This document shows positions 1-12,354 of a stretch of 39,682 bases of DNA, piece after piece; position 1 is the first letter of the stretch; the number at the start of each line of letters is the position of its first letter. The DNA lies in assembly GCA_002081555.1 (NCBI GenBank), contig MZNV01000807.1, forward strand, positions 1 to 39,682, in the 5' to 3' direction. Origin of the DNA: Protostelium mycophagum. Lineage: Eukaryota > Evosea > Variosea > Protosteliida > Protosteliaceae. Made by a program: the position numbers and the translations under genes. The notes beneath the pieces were generated by a model, which worked only from the letters and a program-made list of their open reading frames with translations, did not search any database and was not told the origin of the DNA.

Positions 1-480
1 CAAACATATGAAGAAGTTAGACAAATTTCTGCAGGGAAATTTAGAGATGCCAGAGTGGAGATGAAAAAGTACGCAGATTGACATTGTCAAGACGCAATAA
101 AGTATAAACCTGATGACAAAGTTCTTTTGTCATTGGAAAATATAAAGACATGTCAACCTGAATTTAAGTGGTCTGGCAAGTGCACTGGCCCCTACATACA
201 CCAACAGTGAGTCTTATGTCTTTGACTTACCAAAGTTGTGAAATGCGTACCCCATATTCCATACTTTATTGACACCTTACTGCAAAAACAACATTGACAG
301 TAGAGAACAAGCTCAACCCCCAATAGTAATTATGAGAAATACAAAATCAAGCAGATAGTTGCATCATGTTAATAGCATGGCAAGATCCAATATCTAGTCA
401 AGTGGAAGAGTTACCCCATTGACAAGAAGAACAACTGGATCAATGAAGACAGTTTATATCATGCAGAAGAATTGACATAA
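1..480 (+). mobile_element. Ty3/gypsy-type integrase C-terminus and chromodomain (relic)
   Basis: The plus strand reads, with in-frame stops, as the end of a chromoviral integrase. Around 90-185 is a segment of the type 'GDKVLLSLENIKT' followed by a GPY/F-like patch (KWSGKCTGPY). A degenerate 'HPxFHVSLLTPY'-like stretch lies near 240-290. About 326-480 resembles a chromodomain, with 'YLVKWKSYP' and 'NNWINEDSLYHAEEL' visible. At least four stop codons interrupt the reading, so it cannot encode a working protein. Chromodomains sit at the integrase C-terminus in chromoviruses and help target insertion to chromatin; that is family knowledge. No LTR, primer-binding site or target-site duplication can be identified because the element runs off the left edge. 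Confidence 0.75.
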
Positions 481-559
481 AAGTACAAATAAATTAATAT
501 AATTTATACACAAGTTATTTCAATGTTTTAATCAACATTGTTGTTTATTTACAGGAGAG

Positions 560-1126
560 ATTAATGCAATCTCACAAGACAATAAATTTCCTCTATCAGG
601 ATGCAATCCAGTCATTGAGGAACTGAAAGAGCCATTGTATTCTGAAAATCAACTATGAAAATGCATATCACACATTGCTCATTGCATCAAAAGATTACCA
701 TAAGACAGCTTTTACATTGAACAGAGTTGTATATCAATTCAGAGGATAAATTACAAGACAATTGGAACCAGGAAGCCCAAGAAAGCCAAACAAATCATAG
801 CACTGCTAAAACAAGGCATATTGTTACACCACGCAGATTTCAATCACCTCTTCTATGGAGCCAGCAACGCTTTAGGATCTGATATTGGAGGAGTTATGTA
901 TCTAATTATTGACAATGTCACGCAGTACATATGCTTTTACTCAAGTAGTCTCTCCCCATTAAAAAGGAACTACTTTGCCACCAAAAGAGAATTATTGGGC
1001 ATAATTTTCACAATTAGAAAAGGACACATATATTTCTGGGATAGACACTTTATGTTCTACACAGACCAGGTTTATGTATATACAAACACAACCAAAACTC
1101 AATCCCATGAACTGATTTGAGGAATT
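560..1126 (+). mobile_element. Ty3/gypsy-type reverse transcriptase / RNase H (relic)
   Basis: From 821 to 1120 an open stretch matches the RNase H start of Ty3/gypsy polymerases: an acidic 'HADFN' where a TDAS-like motif is expected, then 'GGVMYL', 'ICFYSSSLSPLKRNYFATKR', 'ELLGIIF' and a terminal 'FYTDQ'. Upstream, near 690-750, 'YHKTAFTLNRVVYQF' recalls the reverse transcriptase palm segment KTAF..G.YEF, but stops and a large deletion separate the pieces and the RT active-site YxDD is not visible. The piece lies downstream of an integrase/chromodomain relic, the reverse of the usual pol order. Two degraded copies or a rearranged one would explain this. It is a fossil element. Confidence 0.75.
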
Positions 1127-2056
1127 ACTAGGACCTCACGTGATTATATCTTTATTAAGACTTTAGAAGAAATATGCCTTGACTTTGTCAGAGGTGCTGA
1201 CATTTTTAAAACAAAAAGCAAAACAAAAAAGCTCCATCTTTGATTCACTGTTCTGTTGATCTTGAATCATTTTTTTAACTAAAATAGATCAAGAGTTTTT
1301 GAACCTTTAATTAGAACAATTTTGGATGAGCTTAATCAGTGATCTTGCTTGGGAGCTGAATTGTCCTGATAATACCTAATGATTCTGTCAATTTGAGTTT
1401 CTTACTTTGCAGGTACTCACCCACTGTGGTATATTCCCTTTTGGGTCAGAATGGTACATCAATGATATCTTTATTTTATTTCCTATCTGCTCTACATAAC
1501 ATCCACTCACTAACAAATCAGCTGATGATGACTGATGACATCACTCACAAGGTACATGACCCAGCTGATGTCCTAGAGGCACCACTGTGTTGTTAACTGA
1601 TTGTGAGAAATAACAAGCGTTGTCTTTGTTGATGTGTAGAGACATTTGAATGGCAAAAAACCGGGGGGAGAAAGGAAAAGGACATTTTGCCTTGTAACTG
1701 ATGATTCTGAAATTCTCCCGGGAATCTTGTTTCTCTACATCCTTGTACAGTGAGCTGTGTATTGAAAAATTCACGGAAAATTCACCTGCAGAACAGAGTT
1801 GGTTGTCACGGCGTTCCATAAATTTGTGATGACCGTTTTGATGTCTCCAGATCTTTCAGCCTCCACCTTCACACATACTCCCTACTCTTTCAGTTCTCTC
1901 GAATTGTTTAAGATTCACACATCTGCCTTCATGTTGTACACGGAGAATCCATCTTCCTTTTTCACCAATCTCCATCTCTTATCGTTCAATTTAGCCACCA
2001 AGTCAGTGGGCTCCAATTCCGTCTATAAAAATAAATAAATAAATTCATGTCAGTCT
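1127..2056. other. Intergenic stretch without a recognisable gene
   Basis: Roughly 930 nt between the retroelement relics and the first minus-strand gene. Short open frames exist on both strands but show no domain, no codon-like bias and no plausible splice continuation. An A-rich run with AAATAAATAAAT repeats lies at 2028-2043. It may contain more decayed transposon sequence. Confidence 0.5.
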
Positions 2057-3379
2057 CTATACGCTGGTTTCGACGCTGGATGCGTCGCTGCCGGGGTGGG
2101 ATTCCTCCAAGATTTCTCTTATGGACATTTTATATTCTTTGATCTTCTTCACGTTTGGGATGTGCTGTACACGTCAAAATGTGTCAGATGACGTCATCAC
2201 TCACTGAGCTCTTCCATATTCTTAACTTGAGTTCCATGTCATCTTTGTCATAAAATTCCTTCTCATACGGGGCGAGGTTGTTGGCGAGTTGTAGAAGCAC
2301 AGAACCAAAAGGCTCTGGTTGCGGGTCCCTGCTGATATCACCGATGTGTCTTGCAACGTCGACAACAGCATCCATAAGTCGTTGTAATTTGACAGGTCTG
2401 ACATCTACAACATATGAATCGAGATTTCTTGAAGATATTCCTCACAATCAGGCTCATCAAGACCAATCCGTTCTGGATGTTGGAAGAGAGGCAGTGCCGT
2501 CCGATTCAAGAAGAAGAGTGTGCTGCTGCTGATGATCTCCTTTCCATGTCCTGCAAGGTCGTAGTCTGCACAGGCAGATCTTCTCAGTTGACTGCGAATT
2601 TTAAGAAGTTTACAGAGGCGGTAGAATTACGTAGGGCAGTCATCCACCATGCTTTTTCCATGAGCCTCGAAAAGGGTGCTGGAAATATCACAGATTGCCT
2701 GATTCCACTCTTCGCCACATTCCTTCATTTTTCGTCAGCGTCATTAATGTTCCGGAGACACATCATCTGGAAAGACATCAACAGCCCCACCTCTATATCC
2801 ATGTATAGTTGTTGTGCGCGCTCATAAGCAGGTTCAATAAAGATCCTCAAGAAACGGACAGAAACACCACTGAATAGGTGGCGCATTAAACACAGATCGG
2901 CAAACTGAACTCTGGAATCACAGACATCGCCCGTCATCCCTGTTACATTTAGATCTCATTCTATTGAATAAAATGTATGCCTGAATTCATTTGACTTTGA
3001 GCCCAGCTGACTAATGGCCAAGGATCGATCTCTTCAAAGAGATTTGTGACATGATCAGCCAACAAGTTCCAGTTCTCTTGAGGTACTTGTGCAAGTACTT
3101 CCTTTACCATAGAGAAGTCACCTGACAACAACAGCTGCACTCATCATTTAGAGTTGATCATGAGGATCTACCTCGATGAAGCGGTCCGCCTGCATCATCC
3201 GGAAAGTTTATTTTATGTATCGTGGAAGTACGCCTGTCGTGTCACATATTTCCGTCCTGTCAAATCACGGGGGAAAAGTCACATTTTGCACTCAGGTGCG
3301 GAGATTTGACACGATCAGATGAGAAGTCATTTAGAAAGTCATTGTAGTTTGGGTTCTTTATCGTCGGTGCTAAACTCAT
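2057..3379 (-). CDS. RasGAP-like domain protein (probable)
   Basis: Multi-exon minus-strand gene of roughly 290 codons ending with TAG at 2057-2059. Exons deduced from frame and GT..AG signals give, in order, an N-terminal segment starting MSLAPTIKNPNYNDF, a helix 'SMVKEVLAQVPQENWNLLA', 'HLFSGVSVRFLRIFIEPAYE', then 'IISSSTLFFLNRTALPLF' followed by 'KLQRLMDAVVDVARHI', and an acidic, Ser-rich tail (SHPGSDASSVETSV). The middle resembles the C-terminal half of RasGAP domains, where S-x-FxFLRxxxPA is followed by a leucine-rich helix; no arginine finger was recognised. The ATG overlaps the stop of the preceding PA200 gene by four bases (ATGA), so its start is uncertain and it could be part of a longer transcript. 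Its role in switching off Ras-type GTPases is inferred from weak similarity. Confidence 0.45.
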
Positions 3380-6300
3380 GTGTAGTAGTTGTGTGTGTGC
3401 TTTGTCTCCATCACGTTATCCAATTGCTTCTCACTAAACTTTGGCTTGAAGTTGATCTCCCACTCATCTAGATGTGTCCTGTCATCGTCAGAATCGACCT
3501 CTTTATCGTATTCTATCGTATTTGTTTTGAGCACATAAAGGGATGATGTCCTGTCATCATACCTCCAAAATTCCGCAAAAGTAGCTCTAACCGACTCTTT
3601 GATAGGGGTGGGGTCGTTCATGTGCGTCGACAATTCAGATAGTGTCTGTACATGTCAGTTTGACGTCTTGACGTCATCTGATCACCTCTGGCATCCACTG
3701 TGGTACATCGTATGGAGAACTCAGCACTGCGGCTGAGATTCCAAGGACTCCGGCATGTCTCGTGATGATGTTATTTGCCACTGTTGCTGTGTCGATTTCC
3801 CCATTGGATTTTCCTTTCACGGGGGTTCTGGACATATTTACGAGATTTCCCTGAGATTTCGGTCAGATCTTGTCGACGATCTACAACTCACCAATAGAGG
3901 GGAGAAGTTTCCTGAGCCGTGAAGGAGGGAAGATAAAGTTCCTTTGGCCAGCTCCCTCACCTGATTACGTCATCAGGTTGCTATAAATAGAACAGTACAA
4001 AATACTCACCTCCACTCTGGGGTCTTTCAATAATGATAATACGATACTGTATATCTTATTGTTATCTTCTGCCTTTAATTCGAACCTGTGGTTGAATCCA
4101 AAAATCCTGACAAGATTAATTGCGGCATCTACAACGATGTAAAACTTACTGAAGAAAAGGTAATGTCATCTTTCTGACATTCCAAGTCTGACTGTCTTTT
4201 GCGACGGTTTCAATCGTTTGTAACAGTCTGCTGACCGCGGGCCCTGAAAACTGCGCCTGCGAAAGCAGCGCCAGAGTGTGTGCCGTCTGTTTTGTGGTTT
4301 CCTAGAAAATGAATATACAAAACTGTTTTTCTATAAATCCCACCTCATCGACCTCTTTGGCCAGACCGAAGATATCTGCAAGTTGTAGATCGTCGATATA
4401 AGGTGAGATGGAGATAAAATGTCCAGAGGACGATGAGTACCCCAGCATAGATAATACGGTGTGAATATTCCTGGAAATTCAGGTTATTTCAACAAAAATA
4501 TGACCACATATAAAAATACTCACTGCAGACGATTTTCGGTGACCATGGCGTCTTGAGAGATTTTCGAGGATAGTTCTTTGGCATGATCACTCAATCTACA
4601 ACTGTATCAATAATCCATGTCAAACAAGAATAGATTAATGAATAACTTGGTATTAGATTTCACATTCACATTGATATGTGACTTACTCGTTGTAGATCTG
4701 GGCGGGGGAGCGAGGGGTAGGATTCCACAAGTTGTAGAATATCACAGCTGATATCTCTCCCACTGCCCTGTTCATCTGTTTGTTGCTAGTGTTTATCTTT
4801 GACAATCCCTTGAGGATTTCGACTACGATTTTTAGTATCTCACATAAAATTTCCCTGTTGTAAAAATGTTTTGCAAAACCCTAAACCCATAAGAGAAAGT
4901 GTAGATTACTCACCACATTTCGTCGGGGAATTCACGGAATATTCACAGAGTACGCTCTTCAGAGCCAGCATCTGCCTCATCGTTGTAGATGAGCTCTTGC
5001 TCTGTGCCCCGTTGGAAATCAAATTCACAATAAAATCGATAAATGTCTCGATGTAGACGGGGGATTCACCGCTTAACCCGAAGCGGAGAGATGAAGACCA
5101 TTCTAGAGAGGAGCTGCTGCTGACATCCACCAAAACATTGTTCAATATTGGGGTCAAAGTGTCAATCTACAACGGTGATTACAATTTGAAATGGGTTTGT
5201 TCAGCAGAAGAGAGTGTTTTGGCGGGAAATAAAGATTTACCGTCTTCTTGGGGTCATGTTTTCCCGCCTTTATGAATCCAGCAGAAATTTCGGCGAGAAC
5301 TACTTGATCCTCCGTCTCTTTGGATGTCGACAATGTCGACATATGAGAGATAATATCCGCAGGCATGACGTCATCAAAACATTTGAAGATCCTCTCCCAC
5401 AGAGACGCATTCCTCTCATTAAACGTAGATTTCTGCGATATTTCAGTGAAATTTCATCGAGAATTGGAGCATACCGGCTGTTGATAAGCGTAAGAGTTGC
5501 GGTAAGGTTCTTTCCTCCCTCTTAATATCTCTTTCAATAGTAGATTTGCCGTCTCTTGTTCAGAGCCGACCCCACTAGCAACCTTTTGTCAAGTTAGTTT
5601 TGGTCGTCTACAACGAGATCTACATCGAGAATCTGATGCGTTCCAAAGGAATTTCATGAGATGTCTTCAGACTTACCCTCTGCAATATGGATGAAATCAT
5701 ATTCTTAGAGGAAGTGTTCTCCAGCATCTCGGCCTCTTTAGCTGACAATTGATGATCTAATGACATGCTTCTGATCAATGGGCCCAAGAAATTACTATTG
5801 GAAAAATAATTGCATATGATTTCTTTTGATGTTGATAGTGTCGACTGCGCATTGAGTTGTAGATTGACTCGTTGTAGTGCCTCGAGCACAGAGGACAGAC
5901 CCACTATTCTGCGAAATTTCGATGAGATTTCGTCAATTTTCCAGACTCACGAGATAGACCGCAGAGCGGGAAGATCCGCGGAAGAATCCCGGATAAATCG
6001 GGTAATCGCATCGTTGTAGATGGATGGATTCATCCCCCCATCACCGATTCTGGATGTGTTGGGCAACATGGTGTAGAGAAGTCCCAGGGACATGAGCCTG
6101 TATCTCCAGTGGCTGCTCTCTCTTCCTCCACTCTGGGAATTCAATATATAGCCCATCTATCATCACTTTAATTTCATTATAAATAATATATATTCAGTTG
6201 TAATGGCAAACTTTCAATTGAATGCGATAGCTGCAGAATATTGATTTCTAAGTAAAATAAGATATTTACCATCTCATTGAAGGTTGTAGAATGTCGTGAA

Positions 6301-9300
6301 AATTGGTCCGAGGGATAATATCTCGATATGAAAGACACATACAGATTATACAATAGTGTCTGAACTTTTCTCTGAAATTTCATCAATACAATATTCACAT
6401 TCCAATAAAACTGACGTCATCTTGTACTGAACTCTGCAATATCCCCTTGATGAATCTGGATGTGTAATTCACATTTCTGACGATTCTCTCCACGGCAAAT
6501 TTGCTGGTCAAAATATAACCTGCGGCCTTCACCTTCTCCTTTGTCTCCGCTGATGACGTCATCAGAAGATTCCTGGAAAATAATGTGCTCACATTTTTCG
6601 GAGAGGATGTCTGGCAGGTTGTAGTGGTTGAATACGTAACTAAAAGCAAAAGGAATAGCCTTGAAACTCCTCTCTAAACCGCTCTGTGCGCTCCTACACT
6701 ATATCAGTATTTTCCCGCCAATTTCTGAATTTGAAATTCAAACTCACTTTCTGATCTCTCTGTATGAGGAGTGAGACCACTTGAACAAATCGTCCAAAAG
6801 TTGTTTGTTCTGCGGTGTCAGGGTGATGCCTCTGTTTTGGCTGGACACTCTGTTAAGGAATAGAGAATAAACTCTGTCTACAACGAGGGAGTAACTCTTC
6901 TCTTTTCTCGCTCTGACAGGGTGCTTGTATTTATGGTGAATCTGTAACGGTCATTTTAAATTTGAAAAATGGCGGGAAACGAACCTGGGAGATGCGGCTC
7001 GAAAAAGATTGGAAACTTCCGTGCAAGTTGGTTAAATACACCTTGTAGATCTGCAAGAGTTATTTTCCCGCCAAAACACCATCACGTCACCTCTATCAAT
7101 TTACGTATCGATTCCACGTCATCAGGGTGGTCTCTCTCTATCATATCCCTAATAGCATGAATGAAATTTCCCAGAGTTTCCACATCTTGTGCGGAGAACG
7201 CCGCCCTCTCATCTACACCGCTGTAGAACGGAACCGCCGGAAAGACTTTGGCTTCAGGCTCGTCTTCTCTACCGTGAACTTCCACGTTAGTTGACGGGAA
7301 AAGGCCCTGGGATCCGTGCATCACGTGACGTATCAATTCTAAATTGGCGAGTTGTCTCTCTCTGTCATTCGTGTTGTTTTCCAGCAGATTTTTTCGCGCC
7401 AAACTCATCAACTCATTGTAGATGTCTTTAGAAACAGTGATCTACAACGCTCAGTTGAAGATTCTAAAAATAGATGCTGACCTCCGCAGGGCTCGGCACG
7501 TGCCAATCTATTTTTACTTCTTTGTTTGTGTACACTTGTCCCCAATTCTTCCAGTCATTTCTACAACGATAAGAAAACATACCGAAATTTCCCGGAGATT
7601 TCGACTTACTTATCACTGGATCTGTAGTGGACCGGCCAGCTCCAGCTCAACGAGGTCAACACGGCTCTCAAAAGTTCTCCAGCGGAGTGAATGACTTCCT
7701 TTGAGTAATTGGACGACTTTTTTTGCTTCTTGGTTTGTCCTCCCTCGTTACCACTCTTCTTGTTCCAACAGGCTCTTATGAGCCCAATTAATTGGTCCCT
7801 GTTGTAAATTTAGTTGTTCTCAGCTTGCAACTGAAGAATAAGCATAAGATCTTCTGATAAGTATAAATGGACGTACTTGTATGGCAATAGGTGAACCCCG
7901 CCAAAATCAGAAGCGGAGGCGGCTATGTACAGCTTCCATTCTAGATCAGCATCGCTCAACTCTCTATACTCTGTGATCGTCAATACTTCTTTCTAATATC
8001 ATTCTATTGCCCTGCTGTTAATTCCCGATAAAACTGAAATTACAAAATGGAAGATAATAAATTAAAATTAAATAAAATGAGATGTTTGTCACCTCCAGTC
8101 TTTGGGTCGATTAACTCTTTGTATATCCGAGGGATGAAATGCTTCAACCCCTCTTGTGGGTTTGCCGCGACGCATCCGCCCACAATATACCCAAACTCTT
8201 TCTTTGCGTGGTTGTCTGTGTTGCTGAACACATAATCCACTACTTTTCTGACCGTTTCGTTGTAGATGTCTGGTGACATCCTCTCGAAGAACAGTCTGAA
8301 TGTGGTCTATAAATAGCTCAATTTTTATTTTCTTTCACACTTTCAATTGAAGTAATAATACCATGACAACATTAATGTAGCACAAAGACTTTGCCGAAAA
8401 TATAATTTACTACAGATAATGGGAGGAAATTACCTCTTGTAAGTAATACCACCAACTCTCGAAATGTTGGTCTTTATCTTGATTGTGGTAAAGCGCAAAG
8501 GACGTATCCAGAAATTGTAATGAAATGTCCTCGAAATTTCGGGTGAAATCTCTGGCGGCTGCAGAAATCTCGTCTTCCATTTCGTCGACATCAGACGTAT
8601 CTGTCGACAATGGAACAAATGAGAGGAATCTATAAAAGACCTGCAGACATTAAGAATTTCCTGAGAGGTTTGAGGTCTGTCAGTGTTTTACCTTGAATGC
8701 GGCCCTGGTCTTCTCCATATTATTAGTATCTATGGATTGTAGTGCCGCTCCCAAAAAGCGCGGGAAATTCAAGATACCATCTGGGTAATTCTTCTGCGAT
8801 ATCATCTCTCCCGCAACAGAGCCGACGATCTCCATCATAGAAAGTGTCTGGTGTGGCTAATCACATCAGAATACAATTTTATTTTTAAACCCACAATTTC
8901 AACCTCTTGCACCTTCACATAAATAAACAACTAAAACTCACCCATCTGAAACTTTGGAAAGCGAGATCTATATTTGGCACCAAGAAGGAGAAGGTTGTGG
9001 AGGGTAAAATCAATGAGAAATCTCGGCAAGACTCCCTGCTATGCCATACCATATTGTTGTTCTTAGAATACATCCCTTGGTTAATTATGGGAAGTAACTA
9101 GTCTTTTCAGTATTTCTGGGTTTTGTGTTGGAAGATCTACAACGCAACTATTCCATTTGCTCACCTTCTGTGCTATCTTTGTCAACTTTTCCTCGAAAAT
9201 CTTCTCTTTGGTGTGTCTCTTAACACAATTATGGGATATGTTCAATAATAGTGTTGCCAAAAAGTCATTCCATTTCCCGGAGTTAGAGGGGTAATAATAC

Positions 9301-9745
9301 CTATCTTCAATCAGATACGATATCACAGTGTGACATCATGATACTTACGATGATATCGTATCGATGTACAGAGTGAAACACTCTTGGGCTCTCAATTGCA
9401 GCGGAGAGGCATTTTCACCTTCTTTCAGAGGGAGTAGATAGATCATCATCTTTGCAATGTGTGTTGCAACTGACTGATGATATGCAAAGAAATAAGCTTC
9501 TTTGGGTGAACTCCTAAGATATCATGTGAATATCGATGAGATGTCATATGTCTATCCGCATACCTGGACTCTGGTTTAGGCAATGATGTGGATCCGAGAG
9601 TTATGTTTGCACTTTGTAGAAATAAGGTGTACAGAGAAGAGACGATTTCGGGGTCGGCTGATTGTAGTTTGTCGAAATGGCTTTTAATCACTCGACCGAC
9701 CAAACCGGCCCACAAGGTGTCCCACATATTACTGTTATCTACAAC
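2403..9745. repeat. Cluster of the 9-mer GTTGTAGAT / ATCTACAAC
   Basis: Fourteen exact copies start at 2403, 3879, 4127, 4382, 4594, 4689, 4982, 5165, 5856, 6013, 7440, 8259, 9135 and 9737, on both strands. They fall in exons (often encoding IYN or LQL) and in introns of the RasGAP-like and PA200 genes. Eleven more copies are scattered downstream. Confidence 0.85.
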
Positions 9746-10653
9746 GTCGACATCAATCTCCTATTTGTCGACAAAGTCCCTCACCTATCCACTTCCAAAT
9801 TTCAACGAATTTTTCGAGTAGAGAAGCGTAGTTTGTATTCGGGTCTGTTGGGTAATAGAAAGTGTTGAGATATCCTAAAGACATGATGGAATCATTATCG
9901 TGCACATTGAGATGAGGTAAAAATTCGGACAATATCTCTTGATCAGAGTTCTTTGCGAAAAATCTGTTGGGGGTGAGCAGGCGTGACTGACCATCACATG
10001 AAAGAATGTCTAAAAATAAATCACTCTCACTTTCTCGAGTTGGATATTAGATGAGTCAGTGATACCGTGGTAGTCCTGAGAACATGAATATTCATGGCGT
10101 ACAGACACTCCTCACCTTGACGGGACGACTGCCTGGTATATCTCCTGAGAGTCTGTCGTGCTCCGTTTCAATAATCCGTAAAGAGGCCGCCAGGGTATAT
10201 CCAAGCTCAACCCCCTGCATTTTCTTCGAGAGTCAGATGTACGTGGGGTGATGTGGTCATGTCAACTCACTTGATCAAGGCAATTAGAACCCAACTGATT
10301 TTTGATTGAACGACAGGTGTGGTCTCTGGCAGAACCAGAAGAGCCAACATGAGGTTCACTAACTCAATCTGCCCTTTGTGTGAATCATAAAATAAATTGA
10401 ATCACTCACCTTATCGGTATCATTGACAATCTTCTCCTTGAGCTCCAAGTGCCTGTTTTTGATAAGAAACATTTATCTTCACACACTCATACTTTTTCAA
10501 GTGAGAGACGTAAAATGCCCCTAAGCGGTTTGGCTCTCTATGTGTCAATGCTTCTCTCAACTTCTGTATTATCAACGTGATCCTCTGCTTGCTCGATTCT
10601 GCAACATTCCCACCGTAAGGCAGCAGGGCGACTTCTGATGAGACAACAGACAT
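3376..10653 (-). CDS. PSME4: Proteasome activator PA200/Blm10 (PSME4)
   Basis: Giant minus-strand gene with many short introns, covering about 7.3 kb, as expected for a HEAT-repeat protein near 1,800 residues. Landmarks matching PSME4 in collinear order: N-terminus 'ALLPYGGNVAESSKQRI' (10653 inward); 'YYYPSNSGKWNDFLATLL' near 9240-9300; 'FEDISLQFLDTSFALY' near 8460-8540; 'NPQEGLKHFIPRIYKELI' near 8110-8170; 'VVLAEISAGFIKAGKHD' near 5260-5310; and 'HMNDPTPIKESVRATFAEFW' near 3560-3620. The protein ends ...NYYT, an HbYX-type tail (hydrophobic-Tyr-any residue) that docks in pockets of the 20S alpha ring in this family (human ends YYA). PA200 caps the 20S proteasome and promotes ATP-independent degradation, including of acetylated histones. 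The start at 10653 is the first ATG in the frame of the conserved N-terminus. Confidence 0.9.
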
Positions 10654-10841
10654 TTACGACGTCGTGTTGTTGTTGCTGGGGTTTTTTGTTTCTTGTCAAC
10701 CGAGCCGAGCCACGCCTCAACACGAAATTTTACGTCATTTCTCCGAAACCGGAGGATTTCCGGAACCCAAAACAAAAATCATTGTTCCATTTGACTGCGA
10801 CAAGGCTCTCCAACAGGTCTCATATATTCACAGTTTCCTGA
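10654..10841. promoter_or_regulatory. Divergent promoter region PA200 / EGF-like gene
   Basis: Short gap between the minus-strand PA200 start and the proposed plus-strand EGF-like gene. It contains ACGACGTCGT (a palindrome) and TTGTTGTTGCTGG. No TATA box is obvious. If the plus-strand gene begins at an earlier ATG (10638), the two coding regions would overlap by 16 nt and this region would be coding. Confidence 0.3.
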
Positions 10842-12260
10842 ATGATCATTATCAATGCTATGAGAATGAACAATAGGGTGAGAAGCCAGATGTCACCCCT
10901 GGATTGGAAGTAGGAACTCCGACTGACCGCATTCCAACAAGTCAATGCCCTCATTATCGCCTGGAATTTTCCAAATGCTTTCGGACAGTGTGGACTCACT
11001 ATCATCTGTTCTTCCCCAGACACGCACGCCTACGCCTCGACGAACGTTTATTTAAGATGAATATGTACATTATTGTGAGCCACACCACCAAAAATCCCAA
11101 CCTGATTTCTTGTAGATATCGATCTTGAGCATCGCCTCGGCTGCCACATTCTCAAAGGATTGCGAATTCTCAACTACTCATATGTACGAGACAGCTTGAA
11201 GTGTATTTTTGACAAACTGCAGAACAACAGTCTTTGGACAAGGCATCACCCAACTCGAATTGTACCATAATATGCCGAACGCCAGAGTTGAATGGAGATA
11301 CAGCCAGGACGATTTCATCAGATGGAACGTAACCCATACTTCATCTGACAGCTCCGCGTTTCAAAAAATTGACACCGCTTCGGGTGGTGGTACGTAAATC
11401 GACACACTACAACGACGTAAATATGAACGTCGACAGCCGGAACCGCCAGAACTCTCCTGGTTGCCGTTTCCAAATATGATTTTAAAGATTATTTCCCTCA
11501 ACAAAACGAAGAGACCACCAACGAGTGCGGAAGGAACACACCCAGCTTCTATGTCCTCTTGTGCCTTTTGCTCTTCTCCTCCGTTATGACCCGGTCAAGA
11601 GGTGCTTTCATTTGCTTTCAAATGATTCTGATCCTCTTCAGTGTGGGTTGTGATGGCTCTCATTATTGCGACCACAGTAGTCTTGGCCGAATCCCAGAAA
11701 AAATGCTTCACTTCCTCCTTTATTGTCTTTGCACCCGCTTCAACCAGGGCAGTATGCGAGAATGGGATGTGCAAGTGTATGCCAAATTGGTACGGCGATG
11801 ATTGTTCCAGCAAGAATCCAGGTAAATATAATTCTGCCAATTTAACAACCTTCTGAAACTCGAAATAGTCCAAGAAAACCCACTCGTCCCGAGAAAGCCC
11901 CCAACATTGCACCTTGTCTTTCAGGAAATCTCCACAGAAACCTCTAAAAGCCTGTTGACTTTTAACCCGAACACGATGACAAGAAGTAGAATCACGTTTA
12001 GTGAGTATACCAATGGACTCCCTCCCACTGCCCCCACTCCCTCCTTCCCCCCCTCAGTAGTGTCTTCCTCCCAAGAAGGTCGAAACCCTCCTTCTGGGAG
12101 TGAGGATCCAGAACAATTCACCGTTGATGAGAGGTCAATAGACCAGACAACAATGGATTCGCCTCAGTCATCCACAACGAGCAGAAGAAATGATCCCTTC
12201 AGCAACCTGGGGCTTCCTTCGTTACCAAATATCTTCCCTTCCCCCAGAAATGTACAATAA
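10842..12260 (+). CDS. EGF-like membrane or secreted protein (exons partly resolved)
   Basis: Plus-strand gene whose 3' half is clear. An EGF-like motif 'VCENGMCKCMPNWYGDDC' lies at about 11746-11800. It is followed by an intron (11821-11865) and a Pro/Ser/Thr-rich low-complexity tail 'GRNPPSGSEDPEQF ... NIFPSPRNVQ' ending TAA at 12258-12260. Upstream, two Cys-bearing stretches, 'GQCGLTIICSSPDTHAY' (about 10983-11033) and 'NCTIICRTPELNGD' (about 11257-11298), look like repeated extracellular beta-sandwich (TIG-like) edges. Hydrophobic segments occur at about 11550-11580 (FYVLLCLLLFSSV) and 11645-11685 (WVVMALIIATTVVLA); the second could instead be the signal peptide of a separate gene starting near 11650. 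Start and 5' exon structure are uncertain. Function unknown, possibly adhesion or sensing. Confidence 0.4.
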
Positions 12261-12354
12261 AACGATCGATTTGTGAAAGTGGAAAATTCCTTTGACTTTT
12301 TATAATTTTTTGGGAATCATTACAATCTTGGGCAAGTCACGAATTCTTGCAAGC

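Noticed and set aside
1393-1596. Plus-strand ORF after a TTTGCAG acceptor-like site
   Set aside because: No domain, no upstream exon and no codon bias.
4078-4095. tRNA B-box-like GGTTCGAATT on the minus strand
   Set aside because: It lies in a PA200 exon, with no matching A box or cloverleaf. No tRNA was found anywhere in the window.
10820-11023. Minus-strand frame with a TM-like stretch WLLTLLFILIALIMII
   Set aside because: The hydrophobic run comes from a pyrimidine-rich complement of a plus-strand intron/exon boundary; no supporting neighbours.
11595-11912. 105-codon minus-strand ORF starting MQCWGLSRDEW
   Set aside because: Antisense to the EGF-like motif, whose Cys/Gly spacing is canonical; no continuation on the minus strand.
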